DNA of 64,000 bases, from IMG/VR virus record IMGVR_UViG_3300022744_000020, positions 186,001-250,000 of that record; one strand, written 5' to 3'. Under the pieces are notes generated by a model. The model made no database searches. It worked only from the letters and a program-made list of their open reading frames with translations, and was not told the origin of the DNA. Of this stretch, positions 41,366 to 50,400 are shown one piece after another. Both the position numbers and the translations under genes were made by a program. The stretch is from a virus. How positions within the stretch are numbered: position 1 is the first letter of the stretch; every line of letters begins with the position of its first letter.

Positions 41366-42283
41366 ATGAAAAAGCTTTTCCTCGGCCTGATCGTGGCCCT
41401 GTTCTCCTTCCAGGTGTTCGCTCAGTCGAAGCCTCTGATCCTCATTGGAGGCTCGAACACCGAGTCTTCGATGTACTCGGCCATGGCCAGAGAGATCATC
41501 GGAACCTGTCGGGCTGAGGTGGCCGCCGCCTCTGGGTACACCCTCACTCAGGGGTTCAGCACCGGTACGGTGGACACCTTCGGCAAGATGCGAGCCAAAG
41601 CAGGCTGGGTGGCATTTGCCCAAGACGACATCCGCCAACTCTACATGAACAATGAGAAGGCTTCGATGGCCGGTTTCCTTCCGCTGATGGGGCTGAATCA
41701 TGAAGCTTATCATTTCATCGGTCCGGCTTCGGTTAAAGACGGATGGTTCGGTAAAAAGGCTCCCCAACTGGTGGAAGATCTGAGCGGCATGACCATCGCA
41801 GTTACCGAAACGGGAATGCTGAGCCTTCGTTGGTACATGCACTTGACGGGTATTGCGTTGAATCCGGTTCAGTTCGCTGATTCGGATGCGGCGATCGACG
41901 CCGTTAAAACCGGCAAAGCGGCTGCTGCATTGATCGTGACTTCTCGCGACAACCCGGCTATTGAACAGATGGGGAAGAAGACTGGCGGCTCGCTGAAGCT
42001 GCTGGGTCTGAGCAAGGCCCATGCTGACAAACTCAAGGCGGCGGGCTATCTGATCGAATCGTTGTCCTACCCGGGCTTGGGAATGGCGGTCACGGCGTGG
42101 ACCCGGGTGGTTCTGATGGCTCAGAACTTCAATGCACCTGATCGTCGGAGTGGTATTTCCGCTCTGCGCAAGTGCATTTCCGACAACCTGCCTGAGCTGA
42201 TCGACGAAGCAACCTTCACGTCGGCAGCATGGCGCGGGGTGGATCTGAAGGCCCCGATCAAGGCCGAAGAACTCTGGAAGTAA
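41366..42283 (+). CDS. TAXI-type periplasmic solute-binding protein, 305 aa
   Basis: A signal peptide (MKKLFLGLIVALFSFQVFA) directs it to the periplasm. The mature protein starts QSKPLILIGGSNTESSMYSAMA, matching the ligand-binding start of TAXI-family TRAP-transporter receptors (iGTGs...YY.G..ia). LTQGFSTGTVDTFGKMRAKAGWVAFAQDD and LSGMTIAVTETGMLSLR fit the two-lobed fold. No transporter genes are next to it. A start ATG at 41366 has AAGGA upstream. Binding proteins of this kind are normally bacterial; in a phage it may scavenge a small molecule or modify host uptake or sensing. Confidence 0.78.
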   Translation: MKKLFLGLIVALFSFQVFAQSKPLILIGGSNTESSMYSAMAREIIGTCRAEVAAASGYTLTQGFSTGTVDTFGKMRAKAGWVAFAQDDIRQLYMNNEKASMAGFLPLMGLNHEAYHFIGPASVKDGWFGKKAPQLVEDLSGMTIAVTETGMLSLRWYMHLTGIALNPVQFADSDAAIDAVKTGKAAAALIVTSRDNPAIEQMGKKTGGSLKLLGLSKAHADKLKAAGYLIESLSYPGLGMAVTAWTRVVLMAQNFNAPDRRSGISALRKCISDNLPELIDEATFTSAAWRGVDLKAPIKAEELWK

Positions 42284-42304
42284 AACTCTTCTGGTTTGAA
42301 GCGG

Positions 42305-42336
42305 GCGGATGGTTTCGGCCATCCGCTCTTTCTTTT
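42305..42336 (+). terminator. Intrinsic terminator
   Basis: An 8-bp stem GCGGATGG/CCATCCGC (42305-42312 with 42319-42326), loop TTTCGG, then TCTTTCTTTTT. Confidence 0.87.
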
Positions 42337-42353
42337 TAGTTTGGAGCATGGAA

Positions 42354-42845
42354 ATGAAACTCGATCAAATTGAACAAAACTTAAGCTGGTTCACTCAGAA
42401 CCTGACCGCTGGATTTGTTGTAAATCTCATTGCCTCAAATCCACAAAAGACTTTCCTTTTAGCAAACCAAATAAAAAGGGCTCTTGATCCAGAAGAAACT
42501 AAGTTGGATTTTCTGGATCAAGACGCTTTCAGCCAAGAGGTGTCCGGCTGGGACCAATATCACGAATGGGTTGGAAAGCGTCGGCAACAACTCGGTCAAG
42601 AAGGCAAAGTTTTGGTACTTTGTGGAGTTCCTTCTTGGGTTCGCACCGTAACCCAAGAAGACGTGCTCACTGATTCAGGTGACACTACTGAGAACCTCTG
42701 GGTGTTCCAAAAATTCACCCGATGGATACAGGAATTGGATTGCGTTATTTCTGAAAACCGAAATGGAGACTTATTGCTTCACAAACTCCGAGGGGTTGCA
42801 AATGCAACATTTAGTTTGCGTGACCCATTGATCATTTCAAGTTGA
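42354..42845 (+). CDS. Unknown protein, 163 aa
   Basis: GGAG seven bases before the ATG at 42354 favours it over an ATG two codons earlier. Begins MKLDQIEQNLSWFTQNLTAGF; soluble. Contains VLVLCGVPSWVRT, a strand followed by a loop that might be part of an alpha/beta fold. No family is recognised. Confidence 0.75.
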   Translation: MKLDQIEQNLSWFTQNLTAGFVVNLIASNPQKTFLLANQIKRALDPEETKLDFLDQDAFSQEVSGWDQYHEWVGKRRQQLGQEGKVLVLCGVPSWVRTVTQEDVLTDSGDTTENLWVFQKFTRWIQELDCVISENRNGDLLLHKLRGVANATFSLRDPLIISS

Positions 42846-42863
42846 CGTCACTCGGAGGCTGAA

Positions 42864-43319
42864 ATGAGATGGACACAAGCTCAAAGAGACCGCGCTTTTA
42901 AAGCGCTCAAGAATATTCACGAGCCCAAATACCAATCCAAAGAAGCGATGGTGCTCCTGGAGAGCTTAAGGAGGCATTTGGAAGAAAAGCAGGCACAAAT
43001 GCGCTACCTCAGCATCAATCTTGGTGTCGAGGTGTTGCAGCAAGAGACAAATGAGTTTCTCAGAAATTGGTCTGATCATCCAGATCGTTGCCTAGACCCG
43101 TTTTTCAAAACGGTGGCAGTTACCTGCGATCTCCAAACTGCACCACGTACCCAAGATGGCCCTCTGCTACCAACGGGGGTCGTATTGCTCAATTACAACT
43201 TAGCTTTGAATGATCTTCTTTTGGGAAGAGCACCGGTCTGTCTTTTCCGTCCATCGACATTCTCAGATCACCCACTTCAGCAAATGTGGTTTGATCAATT
43301 TGGAACCCAAAACCCCTGA
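42864..43319 (+). CDS. Unknown protein, 151 aa
   Basis: GGAGG five bases before the ATG at 42864. A basic helical N-terminus (MRWTQAQRDRAFKALKNIHE) and a hydrophobic C-terminal stretch (GVVLLNYNLALNDLLLG). Role unknown. Confidence 0.76.
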   Translation: MRWTQAQRDRAFKALKNIHEPKYQSKEAMVLLESLRRHLEEKQAQMRYLSINLGVEVLQQETNEFLRNWSDHPDRCLDPFFKTVAVTCDLQTAPRTQDGPLLPTGVVLLNYNLALNDLLLGRAPVCLFRPSTFSDHPLQQMWFDQFGTQNP

Positions 43320-43328
43320 GGAAAGAAA

Positions 43329-44015
43329 ATGGAACACACTGAAACTCAACCGAATAACACAGCTACCTTTGATCAATTCTTGACCGGTTGGCTTAGGCAG
43401 ATACCAAACATGCCAGGGGATGAATCGAGCGCACTAAGAGTTCTTGAAATCATCAGCAACCAGCAAGATAAGATGGCCTTGATGGCTTCCAATCGAGTCA
43501 ACGAAGCTCTGAATCTGCTTATCAGTACGACACATCACCAAGCTGTTCGACTCAGGAGCGAGGTTAAGTTTGTTCAAGGTCCTGAGCATTTGTCGAAAGA
43601 CGTGTCACTGATCCACGAGTTTGTTTCTGACTATCCTCGTGGCGGAATCCCCATCAAAAATAATAAAATCCGTGACACCGTCACGGATACGATTTTTTGG
43701 GCAATCATTGACAGTGTGGCGAGGCTCGACTACATTGGATCGAAAGAAGGGTTTCGTATTTTGTTCACCCCGGCAATCCTGACAAGCGTCTGGGATGAGG
43801 AGGATAACTTAGGACCTTGCCAAAAACAGAAGATCACCTTTGAATTGAGGTACACGTTTGATTACCCTGGATTAGTGAACCTTCACGACACCACACAGCT
43901 CAAGGAAAGATGCGATATTCTTTCGGCCAATGGTTTCTTTGAAAGTATCTTGAAGAAGGGGTTTCACGGCATTGTCCTGCAGCGCTTCGCTTCCAAGTAC
44001 CGAAACATCATTTAA
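43329..44015 (+). CDS. Unknown protein, 228 aa
   Basis: Begins MEHTETQPNNTATFDQFLTGW. A soluble mixed alpha/beta protein with no recognised motif. Third gene of the 42.3-45.7 kb unit, 20 bases before the next start. Confidence 0.77.
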   Translation: MEHTETQPNNTATFDQFLTGWLRQIPNMPGDESSALRVLEIISNQQDKMALMASNRVNEALNLLISTTHHQAVRLRSEVKFVQGPEHLSKDVSLIHEFVSDYPRGGIPIKNNKIRDTVTDTIFWAIIDSVARLDYIGSKEGFRILFTPAILTSVWDEEDNLGPCQKQKITFELRYTFDYPGLVNLHDTTQLKERCDILSANGFFESILKKGFHGIVLQRFASKYRNII

Positions 44016-44035
44016 TCTACCAATACCCAGCCACC

Positions 44036-44629
44036 ATGAACGACGATTACTGCAACACCTGCCCCACCAATTCCAAGGGCAGCATCACGAACTGTTTGGC
44101 CACCACCTGCTCTCAACGCGATCTGATGGTTGAGGAGAATTGGCTTCTTGGCCGACTGATCACCGAACATCATCGGATTGTTGCCACTATTAAAAGGGGC
44201 AACCAGATTGTCGAAGAGAATCGTCTTCGCCGTGAGGCTTACACCAAAACCCCCGTGGTCTGGTCTGGCCTGACACTCACTCAGGAGGTCATTGATGATG
44301 CTGAGCGGCTGATCAAATCTCGACTGATGGAGAGTGTTCTGAAGCTTCTGCAAAGCCATGGCGCCACGCCTGCTCAAGCGCAACAGATCTACGATGAACG
44401 CAAGCTTGCGACGGATCTTCCGATTCCCGACAGCTACACGTTCAGCAACGGGTTCATTCTCGGCAAGATGAAAACCCGTGAGCTTTTCGCTCGGATCAAC
44501 GAGCGCCGGATCATGATGGCTGTGAAGTTGGCAATGGACAGCTTCAATGAAAACCATCCCAACATGGACACTGCCGGGTTGCTCAGGATTTTCCACGACG
44601 ACATCAAGAAAACCACGGATCAACTCTGA
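44036..44629 (+). CDS. Unknown protein with Cys-rich N-terminus, 197 aa
   Basis: Four Cys in the first 25 residues (YCNTCPTN, NCLATTC) may bind a metal. The rest is helical (NWLLGRLITEHHRIVATIKRG). It ends in a TGATG overlap with the next gene. Confidence 0.75.
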   Translation: MNDDYCNTCPTNSKGSITNCLATTCSQRDLMVEENWLLGRLITEHHRIVATIKRGNQIVEENRLRREAYTKTPVVWSGLTLTQEVIDDAERLIKSRLMESVLKLLQSHGATPAQAQQIYDERKLATDLPIPDSYTFSNGFILGKMKTRELFARINERRIMMAVKLAMDSFNENHPNMDTAGLLRIFHDDIKKTTDQL

Positions 44630-45141
44630 TGAAACATCTGATCATCACCTACCTGCCGTACGTGCTCAGCACCATCACCATCTACCAGGTGTTTTTGGCA
44701 GGAAACAAAAACGTTCACGCGTGGATCATTGGGATGGGTAACCAGGTGCTCTGGTTGACTTGGATTCTTGTCAGCCAGAATTATGGTCTTCTCCCGATGA
44801 ACGTCGCGATGTGGGTCCTGTACACCCGCAACCATTTCAAATGGAGGAAAGAGGCTTCAAACCTCAAGAAGAAATCCCAACCGATAATCCACCCCACTCG
44901 CGAATTGGCTGTTTATCCTTGCGGTCTGCATTCGATTTCTTTCCTCACTTATCACGCGAGAACCGACCACTCTCCGGTGGTGGAGTGTCGCTTAGTGAGT
45001 GAGGATGATTTTCGCGGATGCGGGAAAGTCAAGTTCTCTACCGAAGAAGTTTCTTTCGACGATATGAGGCAAGCCTACGATTTGGCTCAGGTTGACCTTC
45101 AACAAACCATCTCTAAATATTGCGGACCTCAAAAATGCTGA
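44629..45141 (+). CDS. Membrane protein, 2-3 TM helices, 170 aa
   Basis: ATG overlaps the previous stop (TGATG). Three hydrophobic segments fill the first 75 residues (IITYLPYVLSTITIYQVFLA; WIIGMGNQVLWLTWILV; LLPMNVAMWVLYTRNHFKW), the layout of a small phage inner-membrane protein. The C-terminal ~90 residues are soluble with a Cys pair at the end (YCGPQKC). Function unknown; a holin role is possible from topology only. Confidence 0.78.
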   Translation: MKHLIITYLPYVLSTITIYQVFLAGNKNVHAWIIGMGNQVLWLTWILVSQNYGLLPMNVAMWVLYTRNHFKWRKEASNLKKKSQPIIHPTRELAVYPCGLHSISFLTYHARTDHSPVVECRLVSEDDFRGCGKVKFSTEEVSFDDMRQAYDLAQVDLQQTISKYCGPQKC

Positions 45142-45356
45142 CTGCAGAAACAACCGTGATCGTTCTTCGTGACCCGAAACTTAAGAACGAACTGGTCCCC
45201 TTCACGTTTCATAGTGAGCAGGGGTTTGAGCCGAATGCGTCGCTTAATCGGTTAGTCAGTCTGGGACTGCTCTCCCTGACGACGAAGAATGGAAGGTACC
45301 AGTTTTATAGAATCACTCCGGAAGGTCGTGAACTTTGTTTAGCCATTGGGTATTGA
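45135..45356 (+). CDS. Small winged-helix-like protein, 73 aa
   Basis: The ATG at 45135 overlaps the end of the previous gene. The sequence SLNRLVSLGLLSLTTKNGRYQFYRITPEGRE has the look of the recognition helix and wing of a winged-helix DNA-binding domain. It may be a small transcription regulator. Confidence 0.65.
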   Translation: MLTAETTVIVLRDPKLKNELVPFTFHSEQGFEPNASLNRLVSLGLLSLTTKNGRYQFYRITPEGRELCLAIGY

Positions 45357-45359
45357 ATT

Positions 45360-45683
45360 ATGAAAATTGCAGATAAACTCCGATTGCTTAATGTAAACCC
45401 AGAGACCTTAGAGGGGTGGAGTCCGAGCATTTTGTTACGGATTCTGCTCAACTCCGAAGAACTCAATGACCTTGAGGTGGAGGTTTTGCGGCTTCACGCT
45501 CCTAAAAAAGATAATCCGGATATTCTTCCAAAAAGGGTGATGATGAGTACCCAACAATTTCAAACCGCAAAAGGTCTTTACGAAAAAGGATTGTTATCGA
45601 AAACGACTCGAATGACCTATATTCTCAGCATCATGGGAACCTGGGTCTTGTCTATCATTCCTGAAGATTGTGATCGCAGCTAA
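45360..45683 (+). CDS. Unknown small protein, 107 aa
   Basis: Begins MKIADKLRLLNVNPETLEGW, with helices and a C-terminal YEKGLLSKTTRMTYILSIMGTWVLS stretch that again recalls a wing-type DNA-binding fold. It sits between the small winged-helix-like gene and the repeat protein. Confidence 0.7.
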   Translation: MKIADKLRLLNVNPETLEGWSPSILLRILLNSEELNDLEVEVLRLHAPKKDNPDILPKRVMMSTQQFQTAKGLYEKGLLSKTTRMTYILSIMGTWVLSIIPEDCDRS

Positions 45684-45691
45684 ACAAAGCG

Positions 45692-45702
45692 ATACATCAT
45701 CC
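45692..45702 (+). promoter_or_regulatory. Putative phage promoter
   Basis: ATACATCATCC preceded by ACAAAGCG. It matches the site at 23013 and lies 28 bases before the ATG at 45730. Confidence 0.55.
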
Positions 45703-45729
45703 AACCGCCACAACCAACAAGGCACTGAC

Positions 45730-48700
45730 ATGAAGCTCTCCACCTACCTCAAGAACTACGCTCCATCCCTGAAGATTGTGTTTTTCAAAGACTCCCCCTC
45801 TTGGGAAGACGAGTCCGCTGAAACAAAACTCACTTTTCAGAATTTGGGCCTTTTAAACCCTCAAGACGGGATCAAAATGGATGACTTCCTGAAAAAGAAT
45901 CAGTGTTGGGGTCTGTTTTTCAGCATGCAAGGGCGTCCGCGAGATACAGACGCCAGCACGATTCTGGGGGCTTTCCAATTCGGTCAGAATCCGGAGATCC
46001 TGCGCCGCTTGCCGAACGAGTGTTTGCTTTTCTGCGATGTTGAAATCACTCAGGAAGATCTCGACATCTTTGATGAGACACTGAAGCAGTCGGGAACCAA
46101 CATCGAGAACAACTGGTTTTCCACGAGGATCAAAGATCCGATGTTCGTGGATTGCCCGGAGCCACCAACCACCTGCGTGCTTCCCTCGGCTCCGGACGAG
46201 ATGATGTTGGCGGCATACATGCTGCGCTCTGCCGCTCGTCTCGGCGTGAAGCTTCTGAGAAGTGAGTCGGACCCGGACAGTATTCTGGTATTCCGTCCCA
46301 ATAGCTGTCCGGTCGATCCGATACATGTGCTGTTGAAAGCATGCGAGCTGAATTTCGACAAGAAAGAAGACCTCATTTTGTCACAGTTCGAGCTCACAAC
46401 GGGGAAGAGATTGACCCGTAACGAACTGGATCAATCTCCGATCTATTGTTTCACCGACGTCTCAATCACCGACGAGGACCTGATCGATGCTCGAAGGAAA
46501 ATGCCACAACTCTTGGCAGAAGATCGTCCGATCCTGGATTGGTTCATGGAAACTGTGAGCGGTGAGGTTGCCAAACCAGAAACCGTGAACAGTACCCCCG
46601 CCCCGGCTCCTCTTCTGAAAGATCTCATAATCGAAACCCATAAGAAAATCATAAAAGAGATCCTTCCCGCACCAACCGAAACTCGGGAAAAGGCTCTTGA
46701 TGAGGCACTGAAGAAAATGCATGAACGCGTCTTTGAAAAGGCCAGTCTTGCAAATGCATCGGAATGCATCCAAGGCCAAATCCCGTCGAAACAATCCGCG
46801 GAAGAAAACCCCATGAAAACTACGAAGCTCAGCGAATACATGGCCTTTGAAATCGGCCGCCTTGGTGGGATTGTCCTCCCGTCCGGGATCCACATGTACC
46901 CGTTTGTGGTCATGCTGCCGATGAGTATTCCGGTCATCGATGATCCGATCTGGTCCTGGCTCAATATGCCGATGGCTGGGTTTTGCAATCGGACTGCGTT
47001 CGGCAAGATATTTCAGGCGTTCCGAAGCCTCCCAGTAGGTCGATCCATCCTCCCTCCGTTTGGGAATTCTCCGCGATACGTCTTCGAGGAGGTGCTGATC
47101 ACCAAGCAAGATCTGGACATCGCTCAGGACGACACTCAGAAAATCGCACAGCGATATGGTCGTTACATGCGGCAATACTTCGTCCAGAAACCCAACACAT
47201 ATGCAGCAGCCCCAATGACGAATCCGTTCTTGTGCCAGCCCTCTGGCTTCATCCCGAGAAGTCCCTTTTCTCCTGAAAGCATTGCCCTCCCTCATTCTGA
47301 ATGGGAAGATTGTCGTCGTAGGATCAACCCCCAACCAGAACCCAGCATGTATCTCTCCGAGTATCTTGGAAAGACCCTCCACACCGTGAACGCGCCGTTT
47401 AATGTGTTGGGGTTCCCGAGCAATGGGCGCGATGCTGGACTGATTGTGAAATCGACAACAGCCATGCTAACGGCCAGCAGCGGTGTCGATCAGCAATGGA
47501 GGAACATAGTAACCAATGGCGCCTCTTGGGGCGAGAGGAACGTCAAGATCTTCGAAGCATTTCAAGTTCAGGCGTATGAGGGGCAGTTTGATTCCCTCCA
47601 TACGCGATACGCTGGGCCTTCCTCCAACATCTTTCTGGCTTTCCGTGATATCAAGATCACTCAGGCGGACATCGAACTCGCTCGTCAAGCGATGCGGCAG
47701 TTCACGGGGGTTCAAGCTACTCACCCGTGGCTTGGACTGGATCTTCCACTCAGTCCGACTTCTCAATTTACTGGAGTCTCCGAACCCATGAAAACCAACC
47801 CTTTCCCGCGCATGGGGATGTATGAAACAAAAATCCACACCCTGGGCTCGTACCTTCGTCGGTCGCTGGAGCGCTCGACGTCCCAATTGTCCGTCATCCA
47901 GCTTCGTCAACTGGGTACCGCGGCAATTGTCCAGCATGGTGCCCTGAGTGGAGAAAACGCGTATCTGTGGCCAGCCTGGATGGGGGTAATTACTCTTTCA
48001 GACGCATCGTCACTGTACTGTAATCCTATTTTCCGGGCTTTCTTACACGTTATCCCTGATACCAGCCGCAACTGGATGCGCATGAGTGGTAATCATGATC
48101 TGGTCTTGGGGTATTTTCACGATTACGTGATCACTCAGAAAGACCTCGAGCATGCGCGACAATACATGACCCTGGATGGGAAGCCTCATCCGTGGTTAAA
48201 AATGGACCTCGAAGAACTCGAACCCGCGAAGCTCGGACTCTACCAGTATCTCCGTCGCGAGGTGGAAAACTGCAACAATCGGTTCCGTGTTGTCCTGCGC
48301 ACCAATCAGGATCAGTCAGTTGGAGTGATCTGCTACGACTATGACAAGGAAGACGATGGGGATGGATCGGCTTACAACTGGGCCATCGCTGTTTACAACT
48401 ACCGGCAGCAAAATCGCCATGATTCCGTCATCTTCAACATGTTCCTGAACGGACTGAGAACGAAAGACTTCTACAACGAACGCCCGAAGAGTCGCGCTGA
48501 TTTCATCTTCCTCAACGCCGACATCAGCCAGTTGGACATTGACAAAGCACGTCAGGTTTATCAAGAGGTGACCAAAATGACTCAGGTACATCCCTGGCTT
48601 ATTTCGGACCTCGTCAAGGGCGTGGTTTTCACCGGACAGCCGATTGCGCCGTCACAAGCTGGTTATGTTCCCATCCCGCCAACGCAGCCGGGACCGCAGT

Positions 48701-49068
48701 TCGTGACGGAAAGTGGCTGGAAGCCGATCCCAATCCCGGAATGGGCGCGGACCATCCGAGAAGAAGCCATGGATCAAGCATTTCCTCATCGTCGGGATCA
48801 GTCCAATTTGGCAGAGGCGGCAAAGGTCCAAGCTATCTTTGGTCTGGTTGAAAACCTGAGTCATGGCGCACGATGCGTGCTGAGGACCCTGAAAGAAGTC
48901 GGGGCCACTGCTGCTAGTTCGATCATTGAGACCCATGGACTGAAGGCTTTGGAGGAAGCCAGGTTTGTTCTGCGATTCCGCAGCCAAGGAGAAAGTCACG
49001 TGTCGATCAATAAAGACGGTGTGATAGCACTGAAGATGCTGAAGGTCCTCTTTCCGAATGAGGGATAA
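45730..49068 (+). CDS. Modular repeat protein, six modules, 1112 aa
   Basis: Six related modules of roughly 115-165 residues start near 45730, 46201, 46819, 47347, 47830 and 48229. Each begins with an L..YL-type helix (KLSTYLKN, KLSEYMAF, YLSEYLGK, TLGSYLRR, GLYQYLRR) and ends with an acidic-helix signature (EITQEDLDI, SITDEDLIDARR, LITKQDLDIAQ, KITQADIELARQ, VITQKDLEHARQ, DISQLDIDKARQ), mostly followed by HPWL..DL. The last ~110 residues form a different domain that resembles the end of the protein at 58889 and may be a winged helix. It was probably built by tandem gene duplication and fusion. Function unknown. Confidence 0.82.
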   Translation: MKLSTYLKNYAPSLKIVFFKDSPSWEDESAETKLTFQNLGLLNPQDGIKMDDFLKKNQCWGLFFSMQGRPRDTDASTILGAFQFGQNPEILRRLPNECLLFCDVEITQEDLDIFDETLKQSGTNIENNWFSTRIKDPMFVDCPEPPTTCVLPSAPDEMMLAAYMLRSAARLGVKLLRSESDPDSILVFRPNSCPVDPIHVLLKACELNFDKKEDLILSQFELTTGKRLTRNELDQSPIYCFTDVSITDEDLIDARRKMPQLLAEDRPILDWFMETVSGEVAKPETVNSTPAPAPLLKDLIIETHKKIIKEILPAPTETREKALDEALKKMHERVFEKASLANASECIQGQIPSKQSAEENPMKTTKLSEYMAFEIGRLGGIVLPSGIHMYPFVVMLPMSIPVIDDPIWSWLNMPMAGFCNRTAFGKIFQAFRSLPVGRSILPPFGNSPRYVFEEVLITKQDLDIAQDDTQKIAQRYGRYMRQYFVQKPNTYAAAPMTNPFLCQPSGFIPRSPFSPESIALPHSEWEDCRRRINPQPEPSMYLSEYLGKTLHTVNAPFNVLGFPSNGRDAGLIVKSTTAMLTASSGVDQQWRNIVTNGASWGERNVKIFEAFQVQAYEGQFDSLHTRYAGPSSNIFLAFRDIKITQADIELARQAMRQFTGVQATHPWLGLDLPLSPTSQFTGVSEPMKTNPFPRMGMYETKIHTLGSYLRRSLERSTSQLSVIQLRQLGTAAIVQHGALSGENAYLWPAWMGVITLSDASSLYCNPIFRAFLHVIPDTSRNWMRMSGNHDLVLGYFHDYVITQKDLEHARQYMTLDGKPHPWLKMDLEELEPAKLGLYQYLRREVENCNNRFRVVLRTNQDQSVGVICYDYDKEDDGDGSAYNWAIAVYNYRQQNRHDSVIFNMFLNGLRTKDFYNERPKSRADFIFLNADISQLDIDKARQVYQEVTKMTQVHPWLISDLVKGVVFTGQPIAPSQAGYVPIPPTQPGPQFVTESGWKPIPIPEWARTIREEAMDQAFPHRRDQSNLAEAAKVQAIFGLVENLSHGARCVLRTLKEVGATAASSIIETHGLKALEEARFVLRFRSQGESHVSINKDGVIALKMLKVLFPNEG

Positions 49069-49084
49069 AATCCCCTGATGGAAT

Positions 49085-49136
49085 GCTACTACCCTGGACG
49101 CCAAAAGCGTCCAGGGTAGTAGCTCCTTCTTTTTTA
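49085..49136 (+). terminator. Strong intrinsic terminator
   Basis: A perfect 17-bp stem GCTACTACCCTGGACGC and complement (49085-49101 with 49107-49123), loop CAAAA, followed by TCCTTCTTTTTT. Confidence 0.93.
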
Positions 49137-49189
49137 TATCGTTCCGGCATTTTGTACAAATCCACCACACCGATCGCTGGAGCTTACCC

Positions 49190-49975
49190 ATGATTTCCTT
49201 GCAACTCGCTTCAAAGAAAGAAGCTTTTGATTTCTTCCCTGGCTTTGAAGACATCTGGCCCTCCAAATGGAGCGAGCAAGCCATGGTCGCTACAACCGAC
49301 TGGACTCTTGATGAAGCCGATGGAGAGATTTTCTACATTCTTAACGACGGCAAGAAGATTGGAATTACTGGCTGGTGGCCGTTATCCGAATCAATGGCCG
49401 GGCTTCGCTGGCATGGCGTCATCCCTGAATGCCGAGGTCATGGATTTGGAAAGCAAGCGCTTATTTACCTTACCAATCGTCTTGCTTCAAACTACAAAAA
49501 ATTGATCGAAGTCACCATGAGTGATGCACCGATCAAGTTCTTTCGTTCTTTCGGATTCGAAGAAATTACGGACCCGATCTTGATTGAATTTACCAAGAAA
49601 TTGGTAGGGGATTACGGACATCGTTTTTTGGAATTTCGATTGGAGGAGAAGCGGATCTCGTACAAAGACTACGACTATCCGTGGGATTGTGTCAGCGTGT
49701 TTAAGCTGACCACAGAACATTGGGGCCCCTCTTATCGGCTGGATCAATACTGGCGTGGGTTGGGTCCTGGCCAGAATCTTTTTGTGGAAGTTTCATATTT
49801 CAAACTAGGAACTGAGAATAACGACCACAAGGTTTTGGTTCGTGGTGGGGACGCCGGTGGAATGGAGCGTACGTTCCCAGGACGGGCGGCAGCAAAAGAG
49901 TTCTTTGATAAAATTGTGGAGTTGCCAAGGGTTAACGGAGCAGAACTCAAAGCCCTAGGCTTCACCTACATTTAA
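49190..49975 (+). CDS. GNAT acetyltransferase with extra C-terminal domain, 261 aa
   Basis: Transfers an acetyl group from acetyl-CoA to an unknown amine. The N-terminal 145 residues carry the GNAT acetyl-CoA loop (CRGHGFGK, residues 81-88) after the beta-4 strand (GVIPE) and the beta-5/alpha-4 region (APIKFFRSFGFEEI). About 115 additional residues follow and are not recognised. The ATG at 49190 has TGGAG upstream. It stands alone between a terminator and the next promoter-like motif. Confidence 0.85.
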   Translation: MISLQLASKKEAFDFFPGFEDIWPSKWSEQAMVATTDWTLDEADGEIFYILNDGKKIGITGWWPLSESMAGLRWHGVIPECRGHGFGKQALIYLTNRLASNYKKLIEVTMSDAPIKFFRSFGFEEITDPILIEFTKKLVGDYGHRFLEFRLEEKRISYKDYDYPWDCVSVFKLTTEHWGPSYRLDQYWRGLGPGQNLFVEVSYFKLGTENNDHKVLVRGGDAGGMERTFPGRAAAKEFFDKIVELPRVNGAELKALGFTYI

Positions 49976-50007
49976 GATGGTGTAGTCACATTCCAAAAAT
50001 TCATGGT

Positions 50008-50078
50008 CATATATACTCTCATTGAATCGCAAAGCAATTTCGCATAACGATTCACCCTCCTGAGAAAAAGGAACTTTT
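50008..50078 (+). promoter_or_regulatory. Putative phage promoter plus conserved leader
   Basis: CATATATACTCTC (50008-50020), followed by ATTGAATCG, matches the sites at 14072 and 24422. GAATCG/CGATTC can form a hairpin, and CTCCTGAGAAAAAGGAA (50059 on) is the shared leader with the ribosome binding site. Confidence 0.6.
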
Positions 50079-50360
50079 ATGACCATCGTCGTTACCACCT
50101 CCGCACACGCTCTTCAGTTCATGACCGACCTCCGGGTCGGTGTGATTGGGTATGCCAAGGCGACCATCTCGGAGGCAATGGAGGAGCTGGCAGAAGCTGC
50201 TCAAATGGGTAATCGAGTTGTTCTCTTCAACGTCGGGGAGGACTCCCTGGTGGAAGGAATCCCCTTCGTCATTGAAACGGATGCTGAGAAGATCAGCGGC
50301 GTCCGACAGGTGTTCATTCGTCCCCAGTCTCTGGCAGATGTTTGGATGATCCTGGAGTAA
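50079..50360 (+). CDS. Unknown protein, 93 aa
   Basis: The ATG at 50079 follows AAAAAGGAACTTTT. The product MTIVVTTSAHALQFMTDLRVG is small, acidic and soluble. Role unknown. Confidence 0.75.
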   Translation: MTIVVTTSAHALQFMTDLRVGVIGYAKATISEAMEELAEAAQMGNRVVLFNVGEDSLVEGIPFVIETDAEKISGVRQVFIRPQSLADVWMILE

Positions 50361-50373
50361 TCTCTGGGTGGAT

Positions 50374-50400
50374 GGGGCTTCGGCCCCTCCTTAATTTTTT
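50374..50400 (+). terminator. Intrinsic terminator with UUCG loop
   Basis: GGGGC-TTCG-GCCCC (50374-50378 with 50383-50387), then TCCTTAATTTTTT. The same hairpin as at 568. Confidence 0.85.
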
